From: an uncultured Lachnospiraceae bacterium
GTDB taxonomy: Bacteria; Bacillota; Clostridia; Lachnospirales; Lachnospiraceae
DNA: 7,169 bases
Direction of reading: 5' to 3'
NCBI GenBank assembly: GCA_902767235.1
Contig: CACXGR010000206.1
Coordinates: forward strand, 1 to 7,169
Shown in pieces: positions 1 to 6,220 of the stretch. A model generated the notes under the pieces. That model did no database searches. It was given only the letters and a program-made list of their open reading frames with translations, and had not been told where the DNA came from. A program made the position numbers and the translations under genes. Each line of letters begins with the position of its first letter. The stretch's first letter is position 1.

Positions 1-555
1 GATCTCGCTGATGATCTTGGATCTCTTGATGAAAGTCTCCTTGGACTCCTCGTTCATGATCAGGTCCACATATCTCTGGCGGTATCTCATGTCGACGTCC
101 TGCAGCCCGTGGAACTTCTCCGGCAGGGGAGAGAGGGACTTGGACAGAAGTGTCAGCTCCTTGGCGTGGACGGAGATCTCTCCGGTCTTGGTCTTGAAGA
201 CGAATCCCTTGACGCCGATGATGTCGCCGATGTCCATGCGCTTGAATTCCTTGTAGGCTTCCTCTCCCAGGTCATCTCTGGCGACATAGACCTGGATGCG
301 GCCTTCCTTGTCCTGCACGTTGCAGAACGAAGCCTTGCCCATGACGCGCTTGAACATCATGCGGCCTGCGATGGAGACAGTCTCGTTTTCCAGTTCGTCA
401 AAATCTCTCTTGATCTGAGCGCTGTGATAGCTCTGATCATATTTGACGATCTTAAAAGGATCTTTCCCTGCCGCCTGCAGCTCTGCGAGTTTCTCTCTTC
501 TGACCTTCTCGAGCTGAGAAACGTCCTGTACCTTCTGCTGATTATTCTGTGCCAC
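1..555 (-). CDS. lysS: Lysyl-tRNA synthetase, class II (N-terminal 185 residues; cut by window edge)
   Basis: Class II lysyl-tRNA synthetase attaches lysine to tRNA-Lys in the cytoplasm. Only the N-terminal part is present and the frame is still open at base 1. Residues 10-55 look like the helical N-terminal extension. About 58-145 form the OB-fold anticodon-binding domain (GRMMFKRVMGKASF, then DKEGRIQVYVARDDLG). The family hallmark MRYRQRYVDLI lies at 156-166, where the catalytic domain begins. The full protein is normally about 500 residues, so class II motifs 1-3 lie outside the window. The start is a GTG (553-555), chosen because GGAAGG at 565-570 sits 9 nt upstream and the protein begins as the family does. 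The gene lies 53 bp after greA with no terminator or T-box-like leader between them, so it is probably co-transcribed from the greA promoter. Confidence 0.96.
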   Translation of the reverse strand, partial: MAQNNQQKVQDVSQLEKVRREKLAELQAAGKDPFKIVKYDQSYHSAQIKRDFDELENETVSIAGRMMFKRVMGKASFCNVQDKEGRIQVYVARDDLGEEAYKEFKRMDIGDIIGVKGFVFKTKTGEISVHAKELTLLSKSLSPLPEKFHGLQDVDMRYRQRYVDLIMNEESKETFIKRSKIISEI

Positions 556-564
556 TGTTTCTAT

Positions 565-570
565 CCTTCC
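565..570 (-). promoter_or_regulatory. Ribosome binding site that supports the GTG start of lysS
   Basis: GGAAGG on the minus strand lies 9 nt before the GTG codon. It supports a non-ATG start for lysS; the next in-frame ATG codons lie inside the OB-fold domain (residue 66 onward), which would remove conserved sequence. Confidence 0.7.
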
Positions 571-608
571 TGTTTGTACCGTCTTATATCGTTCTGTTAT
601 TCTATGCT

Positions 609-1094
609 TTACCTGTTGGGCGCTTTGATGTCCAGAACCTTATATGCACTCTCGCCGGCGGGTGTCTGTACGGTGATCGTTTCGCCGACATGGGCGCCGA
701 TCAGGCCCTTGCCCACGGGGGACTCATTGGAGATCTTGCCGTTTAAGCTGTCGACCTCCGTGGAACCGACGATCTTGTAGGTCAGCTCTTCGGCGAACTC
801 GATGTCAAAGATCGTGACCGTGCTCCCCACCATGACCTTATCGGCGGTGATGTCATCATCGTCCACAACTTCGACATTCTTGAGGATCGTCTCCAGTTCG
901 CTGATCCTGGCCTCGGTATCTCTCTGCTCGTCCTTGGCAGCATCGTACTCGGCGTTCTCAGAGAGGTCTCCCTGCTCTCTCGCTTCCTTGATCTTCTGTG
1001 CGATCTCTTTGCGTCTCACATCCTTGAGTTCGCGAAGCTCGTCTTCATATCTCTGAAGGCCTTCTCTGGTCAATATGTTCTTTTTCTCTTCCAT
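609..1094 (-). CDS. greA: Transcription elongation factor GreA
   Basis: GreA binds in the secondary channel of stalled, backtracked RNA polymerase and stimulates cleavage of the extruded RNA 3' end so that elongation can resume. The product has 161 residues, the normal family length. Residues 1-77 form the antiparallel coiled-coil finger; its tip carries the signature GDLSENAEYDAAKDEQ (42-57), with acidic residues Asp43 and Glu46 corresponding to the metal-coordinating pair known in E. coli GreA. Residues about 82-158 form the FKBP-like C-terminal domain with SPVGKGLIGAHVGETITV. The start ATG (1092-1094) has AGGAG about 10 nt upstream. It is the first gene after a strong promoter (1173-1202) and lies 53 bp ahead of lysS, a pairing common in Clostridia. 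Confidence 0.97.
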   Translation of the reverse strand: MEEKKNILTREGLQRYEDELRELKDVRRKEIAQKIKEAREQGDLSENAEYDAAKDEQRDTEARISELETILKNVEVVDDDDITADKVMVGSTVTIFDIEFAEELTYKIVGSTEVDSLNGKISNESPVGKGLIGAHVGETITVQTPAGESAYKVLDIKAPNR

Positions 1095-1161
1095 TTTCGT
1101 ACCGCTCCTAATTCATTATTCTCGAGCAATAAGCAGATACAAAACCTGCTCAGCAAATCTC

Positions 1162-1203
1162 ATTGACACAGAATTATACAAGAGTAGCGCCGCTATTGTC
1201 AAT
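1162..1203. repeat. 7-bp inverted repeat bracketing the greA promoter core
   Basis: ATTGACA at 1162-1168 (plus strand) is the inverted copy of the arm TGTCAAT at 1197-1203, which contains the -35 box. The arms are 28 bp apart and flank the -10 element and the expected start site. This could be a paired operator, or a chance second copy of a -35-like sequence; no regulator is identified. Confidence 0.4.
1173..1202 (-). promoter_or_regulatory. Sigma-A promoter of greA-lysS
   Basis: On the minus strand a perfect -35 TTGACA (1197-1202) is followed after 18 bp by a perfect -10 TATAAT (1173-1178). Transcription would start near 1166, giving a leader of about 70 nt before greA. The -35 lies only a few bases past the dusB stop codon (1208-1210), so greA-lysS has its own promoter while read-through from the upstream operon remains possible. 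The spacer contains the 11-bp palindrome TAGCGCCGCTA (1185-1195). Confidence 0.85.
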
Positions 1204-1207
1204 CTAT

Positions 1208-2191
1208 TTATGCGTAGGGGTACTCTCTGGCAAGCAAAGCCTGAAGCTCTGCCAGGGAGGTCACGGAATTCACATTTTTTCTCACCTTGGAGGCGCCGGG
1301 AAAGCCGGTGAGATAATTGTGCACATGCCCCCGCATCTCCCGCATTCCGACCTTTTCCCCTTTGCATTCACAGAGCATGTCCGCATGGCGGAGGATCATC
1401 CTCACGATGTCCCTCCTGGGCGGTCTCTCCAGGATCACGCCCCTCTCCAGATAGGCGTTGACCTCTCTGAAGATCCAGGGATTTCCCTGCGCCGCTCTGG
1501 CGATCATCACCGCGTCGCACTCCGTCTCATCCATCATCCGCTTCGCGCTCGGGCCATCCACCACATCGCCGTTGCCGATCACCGGAATGTCCAGCGCTCT
1601 TTTGACATCGGCTATGATCGACCAGTCCGCCTGTCCGCTGTACATCTGGTCTCTGGTCCTTCCGTGTACGGCTACCGCCGAGGCGCCGCCCTCCTGGGCA
1701 GCCAGCGCGCACTCAACCGCATTTATGTGCTCCGCATCAAATCCCTTTCGGATCTTTACCGTCACAGGGCGGCTCGTGTTCTCTTTGCATGCGCGGACTA
1801 CTTTTTCGATCAGGGAGGGGTCCTTCATCAGGGCCGATCCTTCCTGGTTTCCGACGATCTTGGGCACCGGGCATCCCATGTTGATGTCCAGTATGTCAAA
1901 AGTCTGCTCCTCCAGGATCCGGCAGGCCTGCGCCATGACTTCGGGCTCATGGCCGAAGATTTGAAGGGAGACCGGCTTTTCCTCGGGAGAAGTCTCCCAG
2001 AGTTCGCCCGTCCTGCGGCTGCGGAATGTGATCGCCTTGGCGCTGATCATCTCCATGCAGACCAGCCCCGCCCCCATCTCATGGCAGAGCAGACGAAATG
2101 GCAGGTCTGAGACGCCTGCCATCGGTGCGAAGATCGTTCGGTTCGGTATGGTCACGTCCCCGATCATAAAAGGGGACGTATATCTGTTCAT
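1208..2191 (-). CDS. dusB: tRNA-dihydrouridine synthase, DusB type
   Basis: This FMN-dependent enzyme reduces specific uridines in tRNA to dihydrouridine, using NADPH. The 327-residue product is the full family length. The N-terminal TIM barrel shows APMAGVSD (22-29), which contacts the flavin; NMGCPVPKIV (104-113), containing the catalytic Cys107; TVKIRKG with flavin-binding Lys146; VHGRTRDQMYSG from about 175; GNGDV (206-210); and the phosphate-binding ARAAQGNPWIF (231-241). The C-terminal helical domain, from about 250, contributes to tRNA binding. The ATG at 2189-2191 is preferred over an in-frame TTG two codons earlier because GGAAGG at 2200-2205 is 8 nt from the ATG but only 2 nt from the TTG. 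The gene follows the small uncharacterised gene by 27 bp. Confidence 0.95.
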   Translation of the reverse strand: MNRYTSPFMIGDVTIPNRTIFAPMAGVSDLPFRLLCHEMGAGLVCMEMISAKAITFRSRRTGELWETSPEEKPVSLQIFGHEPEVMAQACRILEEQTFDILDINMGCPVPKIVGNQEGSALMKDPSLIEKVVRACKENTSRPVTVKIRKGFDAEHINAVECALAAQEGGASAVAVHGRTRDQMYSGQADWSIIADVKRALDIPVIGNGDVVDGPSAKRMMDETECDAVMIARAAQGNPWIFREVNAYLERGVILERPPRRDIVRMILRHADMLCECKGEKVGMREMRGHVHNYLTGFPGASKVRKNVNSVTSLAELQALLAREYPYA

Positions 2192-2199
2192 TTTCAATT

Positions 2200-2205
2200 C
2201 CTTCC
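2200..2205 (-). promoter_or_regulatory. Ribosome binding site that decides the dusB start
   Basis: GGAAGG lies 8 nt before ATG 2191. A second purine stretch, CAGGAG, lies just upstream at a spacing that would suit the TTG at 2197, so a 329-residue product cannot be fully excluded. Confidence 0.55.
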
Positions 2206-2218
2206 GCTCCTGTTGTCC

Positions 2219-2656
2219 TTAATCCTCTTCGTCGTCATCTTCAAGCAGCGCCGCCGCGTCCTGATGAAGAAAAGTCACTTTAAAGTAAATGGAGAGCGCC
2301 TTGAACATCTCCTTTTTCTTTCTGCGGATCTCTTTCTGTAAGAGCTCCGCGCCGATATCGTCATAGAGCAGGTCCCCTTCGTCCTTCTGGGCGTCTGTCA
2401 CCACTTCTCCGTATGGCGTAAATCCGATCGTGAAGATGCCCCCCACTTCCTCTGTGAAGAGCACGCAGATGATGTGAAGCTCTTCTTTGATATTCTCGGG
2501 GATCTTATCGAATTTTTTGTTAAAATAGTACTTTTTCTCGTATGCGTTCGCGCCGCAGAGCACGATGCGGTAGTTGTCCGCCTCCGTTCCTTCCATCGAA
2601 CTGTAAAGCTCTTCGTTCATTCCCTTATCGCCTTTCTTTGCCTTTCGGTCACACAT
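2219..2656 (-). CDS. Uncharacterised protein, resembles DUF6145 family
   Basis: This 145-residue protein has no function I can name. From memory it resembles a family conserved in Lachnospiraceae (DUF6145), with the stretch VLCGANAYEKKYYFNKKF (32-49) followed by IKEELHIICVLFTEEVGGIFTIGF and a DEGDLLYDDIGAELLQKEI segment; the family name is unverified. Residues 103-118 are rich in Lys and Arg (KEIRRKKKEMFKAL) and the C-terminus is strongly acidic (EDDDEED). There is no signal peptide or membrane segment, so it is probably cytoplasmic. The ATG (2654-2656) overlaps the birA stop codon, which suggests translational coupling; GAGGGG at 2668-2673 lies 11 nt before it. A second Met at residue 13 (2618-2620) is an alternative start and would remove only a lysine-rich, poorly conserved-looking leader. 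Being between birA and dusB suggests a housekeeping role at most. Confidence 0.82.
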   Translation of the reverse strand: MCDRKAKKGDKGMNEELYSSMEGTEADNYRIVLCGANAYEKKYYFNKKFDKIPENIKEELHIICVLFTEEVGGIFTIGFTPYGEVVTDAQKDEGDLLYDDIGAELLQKEIRRKKKEMFKALSIYFKVTFLHQDAAALLEDDDEED

Positions 2657-3668
2657 AGCCCATGACGCCCCTCACGGAGACCTCGCCGCTCGCGACCTCT
2701 CTGTCCGGCGAACCGTCGTCCGGTCTGACTGTCAACTCGCCTGTATCTGTGATGCCGATCGCGGTGCCCTCAAAAGGATCGACCGGACTCAGGACACGCA
2801 CCCGCCTGCCGCGGTTCACGAGCCCTCTCTCATATTCCTCCTTCAGGGGCGCAAGGGACTGCACCTCTGTGAAGGCCTCATAGTCTTTCTCAAAATGCCG
2901 CCAGATCTCAGCGGTCAGTTCCGCCCGTCCCACATCACGGCCCAGCGCCAATTTCAGGGAGCCGGCCGTCTCACGGATCTCCTCCGGGAATTCGTCCTGG
3001 TTGACGTTCAGCCCGATCCCGATCACGATGTCCCGGATCTCCTTCTCCTCCAGGCGCATCTCTGTCAAAATACCGCAGATCTTGCGGCAGGGTCCGCCCG
3101 CACGGCTGACCACGATGTCATTGGGCCATTTGATCCCGAACTGCACGTTTTCTTCGCTGTAAAGCGCTTCGCATGCCTGATATACCGCCAGCGCCATGAC
3201 CAGCGTGAGCATAGGCGCGTTCTCCGGGCTGATCGGCGGCTTGAGGAGAATGCTCATATATACATTCACATCAGGCGGAGAGATCCAGGTGCGCCCCCTC
3301 CGGCCCTTGCCGGCTGTCTGCTGTGCGGCCACCGCCAGTGTCCCCGAAGGGTACCCCTCGTCCGAGAGCCGGAATATATCTGCATTCGTGGATCCGGTCT
3401 CGGTCAGAAAGACCAGTGGGTGTCCCGCCCATTCGGTCTGCAGCCGGTTCTCGATCTCCTCCCGGTTAAAGAGGTCCCTTCCTTCCACAGAAAGGAGGCG
3501 GTACCCCTTATTGGTCACCGCCTCGATCGGATATCCTTCCTTTTTGAGTCTGCCAATGATCTTCCAGACCGCTGTCCGGGAAATGCCCAGCCGCCCGCTC
3601 AAGTGCTGTCCGGACAGATAGCCGTCCGCCTCCCTCAGCTGTCTCAGGATCTGCTGTTTGTTGTCCAT
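2649..3668 (-). CDS. birA: Bifunctional biotin-[acetyl-CoA-carboxylase] ligase / biotin operon repressor BirA
   Basis: BirA activates biotin to biotinyl-5'-AMP and transfers it to the lysine of biotin-dependent carboxylases; class II members also bind biotin operators. The 339-residue product has all three parts. Residues 1-62 form a winged helix-turn-helix (GQHLSGRLGISRTAVWKIIGR, then the wing NKGYRLL), which marks it as a potential repressor. The catalytic core shows GSTN (92-95), the biotinyl-AMP loop GKGRRGRTW (120-128), KWPND with catalytic Lys180 (180-184), and CGILTEM (198-204). The C-terminal SH3-like domain runs from about 288 to 336. The start (3666-3668) is 17 nt after argF and lacks a clear Shine-Dalgarno sequence, so translation may rely on coupling to argF. 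No recognisable BirA operator is visible in this window, so its targets would lie elsewhere. Confidence 0.95.
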   Translation of the reverse strand: MDNKQQILRQLREADGYLSGQHLSGRLGISRTAVWKIIGRLKKEGYPIEAVTNKGYRLLSVEGRDLFNREEIENRLQTEWAGHPLVFLTETGSTNADIFRLSDEGYPSGTLAVAAQQTAGKGRRGRTWISPPDVNVYMSILLKPPISPENAPMLTLVMALAVYQACEALYSEENVQFGIKWPNDIVVSRAGGPCRKICGILTEMRLEEKEIRDIVIGIGLNVNQDEFPEEIRETAGSLKLALGRDVGRAELTAEIWRHFEKDYEAFTEVQSLAPLKEEYERGLVNRGRRVRVLSPVDPFEGTAIGITDTGELTVRPDDGSPDREVASGEVSVRGVMGYV

Positions 3669-3685
3669 TTTCTGTATTTTCGCTT

Positions 3686-4675
3686 TTATAATGTAGCCGC
3701 CATGACCGCCTTGATGGTGTGCATGCGGTTCTCCGCCTCTTCAAATACGACCGACGAAGGGCCCTCAAAGACCTCGTCTGTCACTTCCAGTTCCTTCATG
3801 CCGAATTCCTCGAAGATCTGTCTTCCGATCCCTGTCCCCTGGTCGTGGAAAGCGGGCAGGCAGTGCATGAACACGGCATTCCCGGAAGCGAGATCCATGA
3901 GTTTCTTGGTCACCTGGTAGGGTTTCATCTGCTGGATCCTCTCGCCCCAGGCTTCCATGGGCTCGCCCATGGAGACCCACACGTCCGTATAGAGGACGTC
4001 CGCGTTTCTCGCGCCCTCTTCTGGATCCTCGGTCAGCGTGATGCTGCCGCCGCTGGATGCCGCGATCTCCCTGCAGGTCTTTACCAGCTCCTCATCCGGG
4101 AAGTAGCTGCGGTTCGCACAGAGTGTGATATGCATGCCCATCTTGGCGCCGGCCACCATCCAGCTGTTCGCCATATTGTAGCGGCAGTCGCCGTAAAAAC
4201 TCAGGCGGATCCCCTGAATATAGCCGAAGTGTTCCCGGATCGTGAGCAGATCCGCCAGCATCTGGGTGGGATGGAACTCATTGGTCAAACCGTTCCAAAC
4301 GGGAACCTTGCTGTATTTGGCCAGTTCCTCCACGATCTCCTGTCCGTATCCGCGGTACTCGATGCCGTCGAACATGCCGGCGAGGACGCGGGCCGTGTCC
4401 GCTATGCTCTCTTTTTTGCCGATCTGGGAGCCTGAGGGATCCAGATAAGTGGTGCCCATGCCAAGGTCATGGCCGGCCACCTCAAAGGAGCAGCGCGTTC
4501 TGGTGCTCGTCTTCTCGAAGATCAGGGCAATATTTTTGCCTTCGCAAGTCCTGTGGGGAATGCCGGCTTTCTTTTTCGCCTTGAGCTCTGCGGCAAGGTC
4601 CAGCAGATAGAGGATCTCCTCCTGCGAGAAGTCCAGCAGTTTCAAAAAATCTCTTCCTTTAAGATTCACAGCCAT
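3686..4675 (-). CDS. argF: Ornithine carbamoyltransferase
   Basis: The enzyme joins carbamoyl phosphate and ornithine to give citrulline, a step of arginine synthesis, or runs in reverse in the arginine deiminase pathway. The 329-residue product is the long ArgI/ArcB-like form. It shows the carbamoyl phosphate loop FEKTSTRTRCSFE (53-65, STRTR at 57-61), SGSQIGKKES (81-90), HPTQ (135-138), DVWVSMGE (231-238, with the ornithine-contacting Asp231, Ser235 and Met236) and HCLPAFHD (271-278). At 163-170 it reads DCRYNMAN, where the family often has DARNNMGN; the ornithine-contacting second Asn (Asn167) is kept. The start ATG (4673-4675) has AGGA 6 nt upstream. No other arg or arc gene is in the window, so sequence alone does not settle anabolic versus catabolic use. 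It lies 25 bp after the SPFH gene, with no promoter or ARG box visible between them. Confidence 0.95.
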   Translation of the reverse strand: MAVNLKGRDFLKLLDFSQEEILYLLDLAAELKAKKKAGIPHRTCEGKNIALIFEKTSTRTRCSFEVAGHDLGMGTTYLDPSGSQIGKKESIADTARVLAGMFDGIEYRGYGQEIVEELAKYSKVPVWNGLTNEFHPTQMLADLLTIREHFGYIQGIRLSFYGDCRYNMANSWMVAGAKMGMHITLCANRSYFPDEELVKTCREIAASSGGSITLTEDPEEGARNADVLYTDVWVSMGEPMEAWGERIQQMKPYQVTKKLMDLASGNAVFMHCLPAFHDQGTGIGRQIFEEFGMKELEVTDEVFEGPSSVVFEEAENRMHTIKAVMAATL

Positions 4676-4700
4676 TGATATTCCTATCCTTTCCGGTCTC

Positions 4701-5645
4701 TCACTTGCCTGCCGCAGTGCCGTCTTCCTTGATCATTTCCTTTACAGATGCCGCAAGTCCGGCGATCCCCTGGATCTCCGACGGGATGATGATCTTGGTC
4801 GCTCTGCCGTCTGCCGCCTGTGTAAATGCCTCCAGGCTCTTGATCCTGAGAACTGCCTCGTCCGCACCTGCCTCGCGGATCATGCGGATGCCGTCTGCAT
4901 TCGCCTGCTGCACCTGGCGGATCGCTTCGCTGCGGCCGGCTGCCTCCTGGATCATCTTCTCCTTCTGCGCTTCCGCCGCAAGGATCGTTGCTCTCTTATC
5001 CGCCTCTGCCTGCAGGATCAGGGATTCTTTCTGACCTTCTGCCACCAGGATCGCCGATTTCTTCTCACCTTCCGCCTTCAGGATGGACTCACGTCTCTCA
5101 CGCTCCGCCTTCATCTGTTTCTCCATGGCCTCGCGGATCGCGCTGGGCGGTGTGATGTTCTTGAGCTCGACGCGGGTCACCTTGATGCCCCAGGGATCCG
5201 TGGCGACGTCCAGAGATGCCCTCATCCTTGTGTTGATGGTCTCGCGGGACGTAAGTGTCTCATCCAGTTCCATATCGCCGATGATATTTCGGAGCGTGGT
5301 AGCTGTCAGGTTCTCGATCGCCATGATCGGATTCTCTACGCCGTATGTGAAGAGCTTCGCATCTGTGATCTGGAAGAACACGATGGAGTCGATCTGCATC
5401 GTTACGTTATCCTTGGTGATCACAGGCTGGGGAGGGAAATCCACGACCTGTTCCTTGAGGTTGACTCTTCTGGCGATCCGCTCAATAAAGGGGACCTTAA
5501 AGTGGAGTCCGACCCCCCAGGTCGCGCTGTAGGCGCCCAGGCGCTCAATGACATAGGCGTGCGCCTGCGGCACGATCTGGATGCAGGACACCGCGATAAT
5601 GATAAGGATCAAAACAAGAATACCAATTGTGATCATTCCGGCCAT
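4701..5645 (-). CDS. SPFH/stomatin (band 7) family membrane protein, QmcA-like
   Basis: SPFH proteins form ring- or cage-like oligomers on the cytoplasmic membrane and organise membrane proteins and proteases such as FtsH. The 314-residue product begins with a hydrophobic anchor (about residues 4-24). The band 7 domain follows to about residue 180, with PQAHAYVIERLGAYS, GLHFKVPFIERIARRVNLKEQ and DPWGIKVTRVELKNITPP. Residues 170-255 form a long charged alpha-helical rod, in which 189-243 make five consecutive 11-residue repeats of the pattern LxAExxKxxxI. The C-terminal region (ATKIIIPSEIQGIAGLAAS) is typical of paraslipin/QmcA proteins. The start ATG (5643-5645) has GAGG 8 nt upstream. It lies 75 bp after an NfeD gene, the usual partner of this family, so the two products probably act together in the membrane. 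Which membrane proteins it serves cannot be told from sequence. Confidence 0.93.
   Translation of the reverse strand: MAGMITIGILVLILIIIAVSCIQIVPQAHAYVIERLGAYSATWGVGLHFKVPFIERIARRVNLKEQVVDFPPQPVITKDNVTMQIDSIVFFQITDAKLFTYGVENPIMAIENLTATTLRNIIGDMELDETLTSRETINTRMRASLDVATDPWGIKVTRVELKNITPPSAIREAMEKQMKAERERRESILKAEGEKKSAILVAEGQKESLILQAEADKRATILAAEAQKEKMIQEAAGRSEAIRQVQQANADGIRMIREAGADEAVLRIKSLEAFTQAADGRATKIIIPSEIQGIAGLAASVKEMIKEDGTAAGK
4917..5081 (-). repeat. Five degenerate 33-bp (11-residue) tandem repeats in the SPFH helical rod
   Basis: Residues 189-243 of the SPFH protein divide evenly into five hendecads: LKAEGEKKSAI, LVAEGQKESLI, LQAEADKRATI, LAAEAQKEKMI and QEAAGRSEAIR. An 11-residue period is what a nearly straight helical bundle or right-handed coiled coil prefers. 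The DNA copies have diverged, so the periodicity is held at the protein level. Confidence 0.75.
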
Positions 5646-5704
5646 TTTAATTACCTCTTTTCTTTCTGAACTGAAACTGTGAGATCAAACGCAGATCGGA
5701 AACA

Positions 5705-5731
5705 CTGATCCGAAACGGGATCAGCTGATCC
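5705..5731 (-). repeat. Overlapping inverted repeats at the end of nfeD (alternative hairpins)
   Basis: The 7-mer CTGATCC or its complement occurs three times: 5705-5711, 5718-5724 and 5725-5731. The last two form the perfect 14-bp palindrome GGATCAGCTGATCC. The first two form a 7-bp stem with a 6-nt loop. In the mRNA the middle copy contains the nfeD stop codon (5721-5723) and could pair with either neighbour. There is no U-tract, so this is not a classical terminator; an mRNA processing or stability element between nfeD and the SPFH gene is one possibility. Confidence 0.5.
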
Positions 5732-6164
5732 TCTTCCCGACGATCAGTTTCACGCCTTCGATGGCTCTGATCATGACGATCTCGTCCTTTTCTATGATGT
5801 GCTCCGGGTTGACCGATCTGGCTGTCCAGACCTGGCCGCTTACCTGAACGGCGCCCGTGCTCCTTAGGTTGTCTATCTTTTCAGTCACTACCGCCTCTTT
5901 GCCGATCAGACTGTCCGCATTGGTGCGCACGGCGTCTTTCTTCAGAAGTCTGACCGCAAGCGGTCTCGTCAGGAACAGCAGCACTACGGAGCCTGCCGCG
6001 AAGAGTGCGCACTGAAGCCATACAGGGCCGCCAAGCAGGGAACAGATCAGTGCGATCAGTGCGCCGCCGGCAAACCAGATCGTGGTGAGCGCTGTCGTCG
6101 CAAATTCTATCAGCAGAAGCAGCGCCACTGCGATCAGCCAGACCTGTGTCATACTAAGTGACAT
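5721..6164 (-). CDS. NfeD family membrane protein (short, NfeD1b-like)
   Basis: NfeD proteins are membrane partners of SPFH/stomatin proteins, and the two are usually encoded side by side as here. The short form lacks the ClpP-like protease domain found in long NfeD. The 147-residue product has three hydrophobic segments (about 7-26, 28-45 and 48-66), including the family stretch EFATTALTTIWFAGGALIAL (20-39). A cytoplasmic OB-fold domain follows (about 86-145), with LIGKEAVVTEKI, GAVQVSGQVWTARS and a final EIVMIRAIEGVKLIVGKR. ATG 6162-6164 is chosen over an in-frame GTG at 6168-6170 because GAGAGG (6170-6175) overlaps that GTG but lies 5 nt before the ATG. It is the first gene after promoter 6273-6301 and probably heads an operon continuing through the SPFH gene and argF. 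Confidence 0.92.
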   Translation of the reverse strand: MSLSMTQVWLIAVALLLLIEFATTALTTIWFAGGALIALICSLLGGPVWLQCALFAAGSVVLLFLTRPLAVRLLKKDAVRTNADSLIGKEAVVTEKIDNLRSTGAVQVSGQVWTARSVNPEHIIEKDEIVMIRAIEGVKLIVGKRIS

Positions 6165-6169
6165 ACTCA

Positions 6170-6175
6170 CCTCTC
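6170..6175 (-). promoter_or_regulatory. Ribosome binding site that decides the nfeD start
   Basis: GAGAGG, within the longer anti-Shine-Dalgarno match AGAGGTGA, lies 5 nt before ATG 6164. It overlaps the upstream in-frame GTG, making that codon an unlikely start. Confidence 0.65.
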
Positions 6176-6220
6176 TTTCCGGAGCGTCTTCTGTCTTCGC
6201 CGCCCATTACCGTTTCGTGC

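Noticed and set aside
556..608. T-box or terminator in front of lysS
   Set aside because: The 53-bp gap is too short for a T-box and shows no stem with a U-tract.
1185..1195. TAGCGCCGCTA as a terminator for dusB
   Set aside because: The stem is at most 4 bp with a 3-nt loop, and no U-run follows; it lies in the promoter spacer.
1163..2110. Long plus-strand reading frame (315 codons) opposite dusB
   Set aside because: It is an antisense shadow: the minus-strand frame encodes a complete DusB with all catalytic motifs, while this translation is low-complexity His/Arg/Leu-rich with no family features.
2192..2197. TTG start for dusB giving 329 residues
   Set aside because: GGAAGG is only 2 nt from the TTG but 8 nt from ATG 2191, so the ATG is preferred, though not proven.
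2895..3920. Plus-strand reading frame (341 codons) spanning birA and the end of argF
   Set aside because: It crosses two well-supported minus-strand genes, has no ribosome binding site and no recognisable domain.
3719..4435. Plus-strand reading frame (238 codons) opposite argF
   Set aside because: Shadow of a conserved OTCase; composition is typical of antisense translation in GC-rich genes.
6165..6170. GTG start for nfeD giving 149 residues
   Set aside because: The codon overlaps the ribosome binding site; ATG 6164 has correct spacing.
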